A DNA stretch of 16,339 nt, taken from NCBI GenBank assembly GCA_035637175.1, contig DASPXS010000187.1, positions 1-16,339 of the forward strand, given 5' to 3'. Under the pieces are notes generated by a model. It worked only from the letters and a program-made list of their open reading frames with translations. It ran no database searches and was not told where the DNA came from. Both the position numbers and the translations under genes were made by a program. Origin of the DNA: AV2 sp035637175 (lineage in GTDB: Bacteria; Verrucomicrobiota; Verrucomicrobiia; Limisphaerales; AV2). Numbering within the stretch: position 1 is the first letter of the stretch; each line of letters opens with the position of its first letter. Positions 1-7,285 of this stretch are shown here, one piece after another.

Positions 1-1052
1 CGCAGCGCTCTCAAACGGGTCCAGCCCAGGCGTCGTATCAGGTTGGCGGCCGTCGCGCCGCCCTCCGCATAAACATGTCCGACCGGGGCCCGCAAGAGGA
101 CCGCTTCGGCAAGCTGAGTCAGGTGACTCGCAAGCCGCCGCGCCACACGCGGATCCCTGACTGGCGGAAGCCCGATTCCCAGAACAACTCGCGGATTTGA
201 TTCCAGTGCCTCATTGACTTGCCGGGCGAGTCGAATTTTTGCCGAGAGACCCAGCTCCGTTTCGTGCACGGATTCCGCAGGAAGGCAAAACACAGGCACA
301 CCTTGTTTCCGCGACTCGGCCAGGAAATCGTGGCCGGCTTCGCTGGCGCTTCCAGAGACGAAAAGTCGGCGCCGATCTTTTGGAGTCGGCCAGAGTCCGG
401 ATGCCGATGAAACCGCATTTCGACCCGTCTTCTCAAGCAGCGCCGCAAAAAACTCCGATGCGCCTGACGCCAGAGTAAATGCGTCGCTTCGGCTCGCCCA
501 ATGAGTCAGGTCATCCGCGCTTTGAGCTTCACCGACGATGATTCCCTCGGAGGGTAATGGCCCGTGAAGTCCGCACACGCGGACCGGGAGCGATCCCGAA
601 GTGCCGATCATCATGCGCACGGAGGACGCACTGCGCGGATACTCCGGGTCGAACCGAAAGTCCGTTTCGTGAATGGGTTTGCCTCCGATGAGATATTGCC
701 CGTCGCGAATGATGCGTCCCAGGACAGGATTCGCCGGCAAAAGCAAAGCCCGGTTCAAGCGAAACTGCGCCATGATGGCTTCCAATTCTGCGACGATGTG
801 TCCGCGCAAAACCGAATCGACCTTTTTGTAAATCCATTCCGCCCGCGATGCTCTTAATTTGCCGGCGGCTTCCGCCGCCCGACACCCGGCGTCCTCAGGC
901 GGGCAGGAGCGCGAATCGGTGTCCACGCACACCAGTTCGGCGTCGCCGCCGGTTTCAGGTGCTGAAACGACCTCGGCGCTCAGCCCGTAGCGAAGGCCAA
1001 CACCTGCCAGTTCCGCCGCCCCGGTAAGGTCGTCAGCGATAACACCGATCAT
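1..1052 (-). CDS. Four-carbon acid sugar kinase family protein (DUF1537/OtnK), C-terminus cut by window edge
   Basis: Reading the minus strand from an ATG at 1052 gives about 350 residues with no stop before the window edge, so the C-terminus is missing. Seen: an N-terminal MIGVIADDLTGA motif (the DDLTGA signature, residues 7-12), KKVDSVLRGH (about 75-85), PANPVLGR followed by DGQYLIGGKPIHET (about 105-130), and near the edge YAEGGATAANLIRRLGW, the usual GG-T-A nucleotide-binding segment. These are the hallmarks of kinases that phosphorylate four-carbon sugar acids such as threonate or erythronate with ATP. In the characterised pathway the product is oxidised by a PdxA-like dehydrogenase; here only a pdxA remnant precedes the gene. 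The start overlaps the stop of the upstream remnant frame (ATGA at 1052-1049), suggesting former translational coupling. Family assignment is firm; the substrate cannot be told. Confidence 0.9.
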   Translation of the reverse strand, partial: MIGVIADDLTGAAELAGVGLRYGLSAEVVSAPETGGDAELVCVDTDSRSCPPEDAGCRAAEAAGKLRASRAEWIYKKVDSVLRGHIVAELEAIMAQFRLNRALLLPANPVLGRIIRDGQYLIGGKPIHETDFRFDPEYPRSASSVRMMIGTSGSLPVRVCGLHGPLPSEGIIVGEAQSADDLTHWASRSDAFTLASGASEFFAALLEKTGRNAVSSASGLWPTPKDRRRLFVSGSASEAGHDFLAESRKQGVPVFCLPAESVHETELGLSAKIRLARQVNEALESNPRVVLGIGLPPVRDPRVARRLASHLTQLAEAVLLRAPVGHVYAEGGATAANLIRRLGWTRLRAL

Positions 1053-1209
1053 ACGATCGCAGCCGTGGTCTTCCTGCCTTCGATCAATTCGATGGCCACG
1101 AACATAACCGGCCGCATTCAGCGAACACGCTCGGCCCGCGCAAGGCCCGCCAGCAAAGCTGCGGTCCGATGCCTGCCGGTTCTCCCATCGTTATGCCAAT
1201 GACGGGTCG
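1053..1209 (-). pseudogene. pdxA: pdxA (4-hydroxythreonine-4-phosphate dehydrogenase family) remnant with internal deletion
   Basis: The minus strand from 1209 reads RPVIGITMGEPAGIGPQ, the N-terminal signature of the PdxA family, and continues PdxA-like (WRALRGPSVFAEC) to about 1114. It then runs into a TGA at 1084-1086. From about 1114 the next frame reads RPVMFVAIELIEGRKTTAAIV and stops at 1049-1051, overlapping the kinase ATG. The VAIEL part resembles the last helix of PdxA (family pattern SMI-AIKLA). The whole remnant is about 52 codons, against about 330 in an intact enzyme. No ordinary start codon precedes RPVIG: the only in-frame ATG is at 1188, inside the motif, and the TGA of the upstream lyase is in frame. 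I infer a large internal deletion with a net frameshift. An assembly collapse is the main alternative. Confidence 0.75.
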
Positions 1210-1216
1210 CCTCGCC

Positions 1217-2128
1217 TCAGTTCAGCAGGCCGAGCCGAAGCATGTCCGCGCGGATGGTCTCACGTTCCCGTTCGGCAACCGCCACGAGCGGCGGTAGAAC
1301 ATGGGGCTGGATCAGTCCCCGCCAGGAGAGCGCCGCTTTCAGGGCCGCCACCGACTGGCCGAGTGTGCGGCCGTTCCGATACAGCTCGGCCACCTCCAAC
1401 ATGCGTGCGGCCTGGCGCTCGGCCTCGGCCCGATCTCCGCGGAACGCGCCCCGACAGAGTCGGGCGCAGACGTCCGGAACGAGATTGCCCACGCTCGGCA
1501 CAATGCCATTGGCGCCGCGCTCGAGCCCCTGGGCCATGAGGGCGGGGACACCGACGAAAATGGAGAAACCCGGCGCACCACCGAAGCGGCCGATCAATTC
1601 CTCGTGGCGCTTCGCGTCGTTTTCCGAATCCTTGATGCCGACGAGCCGGGGATGTCCCTGCAACTGAGCCACAACTTCCAGCGGGACGGAGACGTGCGTG
1701 GTGGAAGGAATGTTGTAAATGATCACCGGCCCGGGCACGGCGTCCAGCAGTGCCGTGAAATAAGCGAGCAACTCGCCCGGTTGCAGCGGGAAATAACCCG
1801 GCGGTTGGGCCACGACGGCATCCACGCCGGCCCGGAGATACCGAGAGGCCGACTCGACGGAATCCGCCAGGCAGGTGTCACCTATGCCGGCATACACCAG
1901 GGCACGCCCGCCCACCTGCGCCAGCGCGCGCTCGACCATCGTGCAACGCACGCCACGAGGGACTGACGGCCCTTCGCCGGTTGTGCCCAACACGAAGATG
2001 CCATCCACTTTTCCCGCCAGCATGAAATCAATCATCCTGCCAAGACCGGCCTCATCCAGGTCGCCAGCCGGCGTCACCGGCGTCACCAGCGGCACGACGG
2101 CGCCGCGATGTTTGTTTTTGTCTTGCAC
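1217..2128 (-). CDS. Dihydrodipicolinate synthase (DapA/NanA) family aldolase or lyase
   Basis: From GTG at 2128 the product has about 303 residues, the usual length for this class I aldolase family. Seen: GAVVPLVTPVTPAGDLDE at the N-terminus, the GTTGE pyruvate/substrate loop (LGTTGEGPS), the catalytic Tyr in IIYNIPSTTH and the Schiff-base Lys in LVGIKDSEND. The frame is open upstream to 2413, with ATGs at 2173 and 2293, but that extension has no family character and no good ribosome-binding site, so the GTG is preferred with moderate confidence. Beside a four-carbon acid sugar kinase and a pdxA remnant, it probably takes part in sugar-acid breakdown rather than lysine synthesis. Homologues in such settings cleave or dehydrate 2-keto-3-deoxy acids, but the substrate is not determinable here. 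Confidence 0.88.
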   Translation of the reverse strand: MQDKNKHRGAVVPLVTPVTPAGDLDEAGLGRMIDFMLAGKVDGIFVLGTTGEGPSVPRGVRCTMVERALAQVGGRALVYAGIGDTCLADSVESASRYLRAGVDAVVAQPPGYFPLQPGELLAYFTALLDAVPGPVIIYNIPSTTHVSVPLEVVAQLQGHPRLVGIKDSENDAKRHEELIGRFGGAPGFSIFVGVPALMAQGLERGANGIVPSVGNLVPDVCARLCRGAFRGDRAEAERQAARMLEVAELYRNGRTLGQSVAALKAALSWRGLIQPHVLPPLVAVAERERETIRADMLRLGLLN

Positions 2129-2131
2129 TAT

Positions 2132-2146
2132 GATAATGGCATTATC
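2132..2146. promoter_or_regulatory. Perfect 15-bp palindrome, possible operator
   Basis: GATAATGGCATTATC is a perfect inverted repeat with 7-bp arms around one central base. It ends 3 bp upstream of the preferred GTG start of the DHDPS-family gene and is AT-rich in a GC-rich neighbourhood. Its size and position suit a dimeric repressor site or a translational hairpin; neither is proven, and chance is possible. Confidence 0.35.
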
Positions 2147-2325
2147 CGGCCCGGCTTCCCTGGCAGGCAGCATCCCGTCTGTTGCAGAACCCCAGCCGGT
2201 TCGCACGGAACAAGCACCTTGAAGTATTTCGCTGAATACGACTCCGGGTACGGCGCCGGACGCCTCGCGCCCCGCCTTGAGGCCCGCTTTCATTCGTAAT
2301 AACGCCAGCGAAAAGACCTGAGAAT

Positions 2326-2562
2326 TTACGTACCAGCAGTTGATCGGTAGCTGACGAACGAAATGATGCAGCCAAACACTGCAATAAGCCAGAAACCGAA
2401 TATGGGCACACACAGGAGGGCATAAAGCACTTCGTGCCAGATTTCTTCATGGGGCATCAACTCATAAGCCCCGAAGGCAGAAAGTGGAGGCACGAAAAGC
2501 GCCCCAAGCCAGAGGAAACGGGCGTTTTTAGTGAGAACCGTTATTTCATTCTTGTCGCTCAC
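2326..2562 (-). CDS. Small two-TM membrane protein, unknown function
   Basis: GTG at 2562 gives a 78-residue product starting MSDKNEITVLTKNARF. Two hydrophobic stretches are visible, residues 15-33 (FLWLGALFVPPLSAFGAY region) and 46-70 (VLYALLCVPIFGFWLIAVFG region), joined by a short acidic/His loop (ELMPHEEIWHE). This start is chosen because GGAG lies six bases upstream. A longer open frame reaches 2679, but its extra residues are a translation of the neighbouring inverted repeat. It lies between the aldo/keto reductase and the DHDPS-family gene on the same strand. I do not recognise the family and infer no function beyond inner-membrane location. Confidence 0.6.
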   Translation of the reverse strand: MSDKNEITVLTKNARFLWLGALFVPPLSAFGAYELMPHEEIWHEVLYALLCVPIFGFWLIAVFGCIISFVSYRSTAGT

Positions 2563-2568
2563 AACAGA

Positions 2569-2572
2569 CTCC
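2569..2572 (-). promoter_or_regulatory. Ribosome-binding site for the small membrane protein
   Basis: GGAG on the minus strand, six bases before the GTG at 2562. It decides the start of the 78-residue protein and is the clearest Shine-Dalgarno match in a window where most starts lack one. Confidence 0.55.
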
Positions 2573-2636
2573 GTTGTTGACCCACCAACATAATCCAGTG
2601 TGAGGAAATTCTCAATCGCAAGTGCGCCGGGCAGGC

Positions 2637-2707
2637 GTAGTGGCACGGGCGTCCCGCCCGTGAGAGCTTGGGCAGCCAACGCACGGGCGAGACGCCCGTG
2701 CCACTAC
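2637..2707. repeat. REPIN-like inverted repeat (two GC-rich palindromic units)
   Basis: The two arms are 26 bp each (2637-2662 and 2682-2707), complementary with one mismatch; the outer 17 bp, GTAGTGGCACGGGCGTC, match perfectly. Each arm is itself a small palindrome (CACGGGCG...CGCCCGTG). The spacer is 19 bp. The layout of two inverted REP units matches REPIN elements, which in other bacteria are mobilised by RAYT (TnpA-REP) transposases; none is encoded here. It sits 35 bp after the stop of the aldo/keto reductase and has no T-tract, so an intrinsic terminator is less likely. Read through, it gives the GGTPVPL / HGRDARAT type of spurious peptide. Confidence 0.8.
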
Positions 2708-2742
2708 CGGACATCGCGCGGCTGCGATTTGAGCGTGAAGGT

Positions 2743-3696
2743 TCAGAGCCCTGCTTCCTGGTTTTCGCTGTTCTCGGGAAGGCCGACGGGCCACAGAACG
2801 TTTTTTACCGGCTCCAAAATGTTTTGCACTTCTCCCAACAATTCACGGTCCAGCGGTTGTTCGATCCATTTCAGGATGTTGGCCATGTTCGCGGGATTGG
2901 CGGTGCCGGCGATCGTGGTCGTCAGGTCGGGATTCTCGATGCAAAAGCGGATCGCCAGCGACGCGATATCCACGCCTTTGCGGTCGCAGCACTCGACGGC
3001 CTTGCGGCAATACTCGCGCAGTGCCGGCGGGGCATGGTGCCAGCTCGGCAGCGGCTGGCGCGTGAGCAGGCGCTCGGAAAACGGCGAGGCATTCATGATG
3101 CCGACGCCTTTGCTTTTCAGGTAGGGGACCAGACCGAGCAACGACGTGTTGTTGAGCGAATAATGACAGTAGGAAAGCATGCAATCGAGCGGCGCGCGGT
3201 CGAGGATGTATTTGAAAATTTTGAGCGGAAATCCGGTCACACCCACGAACCGCACCTTGCCCTGCTGCTGCAGTCGGCGCAGGGCGGGCAAAGCCTCGTT
3301 CAGGACCTGATCGAGGTTGCCGAACTCGATGTCGTGACACTGGATGATGTCGAGATAATCGAGGCCCATCCGCTGCAGGCTCTCCTCCACGCTGCGCGTC
3401 ACGCGCCCGGCGGAGAAATCGAACTTTTCCACATCGTAGCGGCCGCACTTGGTGCCGATGAGGAAACGATGGCGGGGGATTTCCTTGAAGGCTTTGCCCA
3501 GAACTTTTTCAGACAGCGTGCGTCCGTAGTAGGGCGAGGTATCGATGAAGTTGACGCCGCCGTCGAGCGCAACGTGCAGCGAGCGGATGCCCTGCGCTTC
3601 GTCAAGGTTGCCGTATTCATTTCCGATGGAGGCCGCGCCGTAGCTCACGACGGAAATGTTGAGGCCGGTTTTGCCCAAAAAAGGACGGGTTTGCAC
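2743..3696 (-). CDS. Aldo/keto reductase, L-galactose dehydrogenase-like
   Basis: GTG at 3696 gives 317 residues, beginning MQTRPFLGKTGLNISVVSYGAA, where the family normally begins. The frame is open upstream to 4110, but that stretch overlaps the next gene and has no family character. The AKR catalytic tetrad is visible as Asp52 and Tyr57 (FIDTSPYYG), Lys83 (GTKCGR) and His121 (IQCHDIEFG). The segments LSYCHYSLNNTSLLGLVPYL, KSKGVGIMNASP and NILEPVKNVLWP match, from memory, plant L-galactose dehydrogenase more closely than general AKRs. Such enzymes oxidise sugar C1 hydroxyls (L-galactose, L-fucose, D-threo-aldoses) with NAD(P)+ in the cytoplasm. A sugar-oxidising role would suit the acid-sugar genes downstream. 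No good ribosome-binding site precedes the GTG. Confidence 0.87.
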   Translation of the reverse strand: MQTRPFLGKTGLNISVVSYGAASIGNEYGNLDEAQGIRSLHVALDGGVNFIDTSPYYGRTLSEKVLGKAFKEIPRHRFLIGTKCGRYDVEKFDFSAGRVTRSVEESLQRMGLDYLDIIQCHDIEFGNLDQVLNEALPALRRLQQQGKVRFVGVTGFPLKIFKYILDRAPLDCMLSYCHYSLNNTSLLGLVPYLKSKGVGIMNASPFSERLLTRQPLPSWHHAPPALREYCRKAVECCDRKGVDIASLAIRFCIENPDLTTTIAGTANPANMANILKWIEQPLDRELLGEVQNILEPVKNVLWPVGLPENSENQEAGL

Positions 3697-3958
3697 GACG
3701 CCGATTTCGCACGAACCGGTCCCGGACGCAAGTTTGAAGGTCGTGTTACAGTTTGCCTGCGTCGGGGCGAGCGTCCTCGCGAGCCGCTCGTCTGTAGTCC
3801 CATCAAACTGTACCACTGGCAGGTTGAAGGAGTTGCCTCCGCGCGGACCGTGCCAAAACGCCGCCTGGAATCGCGACGGACAGAGGACTGCCGCACTCCA
3901 AGGCGCACCGCGTTCGCCAATACTGAACGCAGCGCGCCAGCTCTTGGACTGCAGTTCA
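3697..3958. other. 262-bp intergenic stretch, possible decayed repeat
   Basis: This lies between the start of the aldo/keto reductase and the stop of the WD40 cytochrome. No coding sequence is supported. It contains GC-rich, partly self-complementary text (for example GCGAGCGTCCTCGCGAGC near 3767-3784) and a segment near 3850-3955 that reads like the text-type repeats common in verrucomicrobial intergenic regions. The repeat assignment rests on memory and is weak. No clear promoter for the reductase was found. Confidence 0.35.
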
Positions 3959-6900
3959 TCATTGCTTCGCGTCGGGCGGAGGAAAAGAAGCAATTGGCTT
4001 TCCGTCCCTGCCATCCCATACACGCAGGACGCTGTCCTGACCGCCGGAAATGACGATCCTGCCGTCGGACGTGACGGCGGCGGATTCGACAAAGTCAGTC
4101 GCGCCGGCAAACGAACGGACTTCAGTGCCGTCCTCGCGAACCAGACGCACTTTGGTGTCGCCGGAAGCGGCCAGCGCCTGGTCGGTGTAACCGACGAAGC
4201 TGATCGCCGTGACCTCTTTGTCGAAGCCGGCGATGTTCTTCTTTTTCTCGCCGTTCACCAAATCCCATATTTTGACCACGTTGTCCGCGCCGGCGCTGGC
4301 CAGCGTGCGCTGGTTCCGGTTCCAACTGACGCCCAGCACGTGGTGGGTGTGTCCCTCGAACTGCTTCACTATTTTGCCCGTGCCTATCTCGATCACCTTG
4401 ACCAACTTGTCGGCGGCGCCCGAGGCGAGATATTTTCCGTCCGGTGAAAAATCGAGGCCGAACACCGCGTCGCTGTGCACGTTGGTAAATGATTGCGCCA
4501 ATTTGCCGGTGGTTGCCTGCCAGATTTCGATTTCGCCGCCGCGCGTCGGCTCGCCGCCGCCGCCGGCCAAAGATTTGCCATCCGGACTGAATTGCAGCGC
4601 GTTGACGCGGTCCGCCAGGGGCGAATTGGCATCGCCGGTGCCGATGACGCGATCCAGCTTCCATTCCGATTTCAAGTCCCACAGCACCACACAGCGGTCG
4701 GCGGCGCCGGAAACCAGGTTGCCGTCGCCGGTAAAAGCGAGCGTCAACACCGATCCGCGGTGGCCTTTCAAGGTTTCAAAAGCGGCCCCCGTTTCGGCGC
4801 TCCAGAGGTGGATCAACCCGTCATCGCCGGCGGTCGCCAGCGTCAGGTTGTCAGGCGAGAAAGCAATCGCGCGCAGCGGCTGTTCGGACGCGGCCGCCGC
4901 CGTTTTCGCCGCCTCGAGTTCCGCTTCCACGGCTTGTTGAAACTCCACGGCTTGTTGGATCGACTCGCTGCTTTTGCTCACGGCCTCCCCGGCTTCGTCG
5001 GTCGCCTTGCCGGCCAACTGCAATTCCGTTTCGGCGTTCGAGCGGGTCTGTTCGGCCTTTTTGAGTTCCTTTTCGACCTCCGCCAGCGTCGAGGTCGCCG
5101 ATTTCAGTTTCTCGGTTGCCGCCTTTTCCTTTTGCTTCGCTTCCGCCGAGATTTTATCGGCGTCCTTTTTGGCTTCGGCCGCCGCCTTTGATTTCGCGGC
5201 CGCCTCGGTCGCCGCCTTTTCGATCGTCTCCTGATCCTGGCCGGGAGTTTCCTTGATGGCTTTGGCTTCGGACTCGGCTTGTTTGGCTGCTTTTTCGGCG
5301 GCCTCGAAATCCTCCGTTGCTTTTCTGGCCTCGGCCCTGGCGTCTTCGATCGTCTTTTCCGTCGCGGCCTTCGCTTCGGTCGCTTCCGCCAGTTTTTTCT
5401 GTTTCTCGGCGAGCGCGCGTTCCGCTGCTTCGTTCGCTTCCGTGGCTTTCTTCACTCGTTCGCTTTGCGCCGTTCGGTTTGTCTCCGCCGACTTCAACGC
5501 GGCCTTGTGAAAATCAACCTCGGATTTGGCGAACACGAGGGCGCGTTCACGATCGGCGGTCAATTCCTTCGCGTAACGGTCGCCCTTCATCTGCGCAATT
5601 TCCTTTCCGTCGTTTGCGTCCCAAAGTTTGGCGAGGTTATCTGTGCCCGTCGAGGCGCAACGTTTGCCATCAGGGCGGACCGCCACGGCCGAAATCGGCC
5701 CGCCCGGCATCATTTTGCGGATCAACTGCCCGGTCTCGGCGTTCCAAATCCGCACCGAACCGTCTTCGCTTCCGGAAACAATCTGCGCGTTTGCGGAGGG
5801 AACGATGTCCAAAGCCGTCACGGCGTTTTCATGGCCTTTGAGTTCCTGAATCGGCTCGAGGTCCGTTCGGCCTGCGTCCCGGCGCCAGATGTGAAGCAGT
5901 TTGTCCGCGCCCCCGGTGGCAAGCCGGGCATTGTCGCCGAGCCACGTCAGGGCGTTGATTTCCGAATCCGTCCGGGCCTGTGCGAGAAGTTTGCCGGCGG
6001 GCAATTCCCAGACCCGAAGCGTCTGGTCCGCGGACGCAGAAGCCAGCCTGGCGCCATCCCCGGAAAATTTGAGACAACGGATTGCGCCATGGTGGCCGGT
6101 CAAATTTTTCGCCAGCTTGGCGCGGGCGAGGTTCCAGATCTTGACGCGCCCATCGTCGCCGCCCGTCGCCAGCCATTTCCCGTCGGGACTGGTCGCGACC
6201 GCGAGCACCTCCCGGCGCGCGACCGACGTGAGCTGGAACTTTTTCGCGTCTGTCGGTCGGCGCCAGATTTTGACTTCGCGATAGCCGCCGGAAGCCAGCA
6301 GACTGGCATCGGGGCTGAAGGCCAGCGAATGGACCATCGATCGCTGCGCCACGCCGGGTTTCCGGGAGAGACCGGACCTGAGCAGTTGCGGGTCGGTCAA
6401 TCGGCTCACCAGTTGCCTGGAGGGGAGGTGGTAAATGAAAATCTGGTTGGCGCGGGCGCAGGCGGCGAACTGGCCGTCGGGCGACAGGGCCACGGCGTAA
6501 ATTGGATTCAGCCCCTCGGGCAGCGGTTGCCATTCGAGTGGCCGGGCGATGTTGGCCGAAGCTCTTGCGCCCTGGTCGATCCAGAGTTTGATGAGGCCGA
6601 GTTCTTCCGGGGTGAGCTCGGACGCCTGCACCTTGTTGGCCGGCGGCGGCATGACGGTATCCTCGAGTTGATGCGACGCGGCTTTCAGCAGGAGACTTGA
6701 ACCGCCCCGTTTCGGCGCCACGGCCGGGCCGGAATCGCCGCCTTTGAGCATGTCCTCCGGCGTTTCGAGGATAAGTCTGGCCTTCGCAGTCGTTTTATTG
6801 TGGCAGGCGAGGCAGTTGTTCTTCAGAACAGGCAGGATATCCTTGTCGAAATCTATCGGGGTCGAGCGTTTGATTTTGGCAATGGAAATGGGCTTGGGAT

Positions 6901-7285
6901 GATTGTCTTCAGATTTCTTTTCATCGCCGTGAAGCGGTCCGGAGAAAAGAAGCGATGCGAGCAGGGCTGGAAAAACGCCACGGGAAATCGCGCATTGGGA
7001 CCGTGAACCTCCCCCTCTCCCCGTCCCTCTCCCCCGGCGCCGGGGGAGAGGGACGGGGAGAGGGGGCCATTCGTGGTTCCTGGAAAGCCCCCTTTCGTTT
7101 TTGCGCATGCATTGGGACCATGAACCTGCCAGTGTCCCCCTCACCCCATCCCTCTCCCCCTCCGAGGGGGAGAGGGTGCTCGACTTGTCCGCCGTAGGCT
7201 TGGCGGAAGCGGAAGGGCAGGAGAGGGGGAGGTTCACGGGAAGCCGGATCAAAACGCAGGTCGGCGATGTGAACCCTTTCGTCAT
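3959..7285 (-). CDS. Exported c-type cytochrome with two seven-bladed WD40 propellers and a coiled-coil linker
   Basis: The frame is 1108 residues. Hydrophobic residues 101-119 (GVFPALLASLLFSGPLHG) look like a signal peptide. A planctomycete-type cytochrome domain follows: FDKDILPVLKNNCLACH (heme CxxCH at 158-162) and VMPPPANKV at 211-219, whose Met212 is a possible axial ligand. WD40 repeats occupy about 259-566 (seven counted), then a Glu/Ala/Lys-rich coiled coil (572-798), then seven more repeats (803-1102). ATG at 7285 overlaps the upstream stop (ATGA). However, residues 1-100 translate palindromic repeats, and the only other in-frame ATG before the signal peptide is at 7108. There is no ordinary start near the signal peptide, so the true N-terminus is uncertain. 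Likely periplasmic; partner and electron acceptor unknown. Confidence 0.88.
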   Translation of the reverse strand: MTKGFTSPTCVLIRLPVNLPLSCPSASAKPTADKSSTLSPSEGERDGVRGTLAGSWSQCMRKNERGLSRNHEWPPLPVPLPRRRGRGTGRGGGSRSQCAISRGVFPALLASLLFSGPLHGDEKKSEDNHPKPISIAKIKRSTPIDFDKDILPVLKNNCLACHNKTTAKARLILETPEDMLKGGDSGPAVAPKRGGSSLLLKAASHQLEDTVMPPPANKVQASELTPEELGLIKLWIDQGARASANIARPLEWQPLPEGLNPIYAVALSPDGQFAACARANQIFIYHLPSRQLVSRLTDPQLLRSGLSRKPGVAQRSMVHSLAFSPDASLLASGGYREVKIWRRPTDAKKFQLTSVARREVLAVATSPDGKWLATGGDDGRVKIWNLARAKLAKNLTGHHGAIRCLKFSGDGARLASASADQTLRVWELPAGKLLAQARTDSEINALTWLGDNARLATGGADKLLHIWRRDAGRTDLEPIQELKGHENAVTALDIVPSANAQIVSGSEDGSVRIWNAETGQLIRKMMPGGPISAVAVRPDGKRCASTGTDNLAKLWDANDGKEIAQMKGDRYAKELTADRERALVFAKSEVDFHKAALKSAETNRTAQSERVKKATEANEAAERALAEKQKKLAEATEAKAATEKTIEDARAEARKATEDFEAAEKAAKQAESEAKAIKETPGQDQETIEKAATEAAAKSKAAAEAKKDADKISAEAKQKEKAATEKLKSATSTLAEVEKELKKAEQTRSNAETELQLAGKATDEAGEAVSKSSESIQQAVEFQQAVEAELEAAKTAAAASEQPLRAIAFSPDNLTLATAGDDGLIHLWSAETGAAFETLKGHRGSVLTLAFTGDGNLVSGAADRCVVLWDLKSEWKLDRVIGTGDANSPLADRVNALQFSPDGKSLAGGGGEPTRGGEIEIWQATTGKLAQSFTNVHSDAVFGLDFSPDGKYLASGAADKLVKVIEIGTGKIVKQFEGHTHHVLGVSWNRNQRTLASAGADNVVKIWDLVNGEKKKNIAGFDKEVTAISFVGYTDQALAASGDTKVRLVREDGTEVRSFAGATDFVESAAVTSDGRIVISGGQDSVLRVWDGRDGKPIASFPPPDAKQ
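6992..7239. repeat. Compound palindromic repeat array in the 5' part of the WD40 cytochrome gene
   Basis: Three related blocks are seen. GCATTGGGACC(G/A)TGAACCT begins at 6992 and again near 7109, each time followed by a C/T-rich hairpin (7011-7066 and 7150-7176). A 20-bp block at 7001-7020 recurs in perfect inverted form at 7220-7239. The element lies between the ATGA overlap with the PPC gene and the signal peptide and is translated in frame in any standard-start model. It looks like an insertion of repeat DNA near the gene start. Confidence 0.8.
7011..7066. repeat. Perfect 56-bp palindrome
   Basis: Both 28-bp halves are exactly complementary with no loop. The centre is CCCCCGGCGCCGGGGG and the arms repeat CCCTCTCCCC. 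As RNA or extruded DNA it would form a very stable hairpin or cruciform. There is no following T-tract, so it is not a standard intrinsic terminator. Confidence 0.92.

Noticed and set aside
529..885. 118-codon minus-strand open frame
   Set aside because: It is an off-frame reading of the four-carbon acid sugar kinase, whose true frame (1052 to 1) carries all family motifs.
2174..2413. N-terminal extension of the DHDPS-family protein from the first ATG
   Set aside because: About 95 residues with no family similarity, overlapping the small membrane protein gene; the GTG at 2128 gives the usual family length.
2668..4053. Plus-strand open frame (461 codons) opposite the aldo/keto reductase
   Set aside because: No family character; the minus strand has the AKR catalytic tetrad.
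7011..7066. Rho-independent terminator
   Set aside because: The hairpin is very strong but no T-tract follows on either strand, and it lies within an open reading frame.
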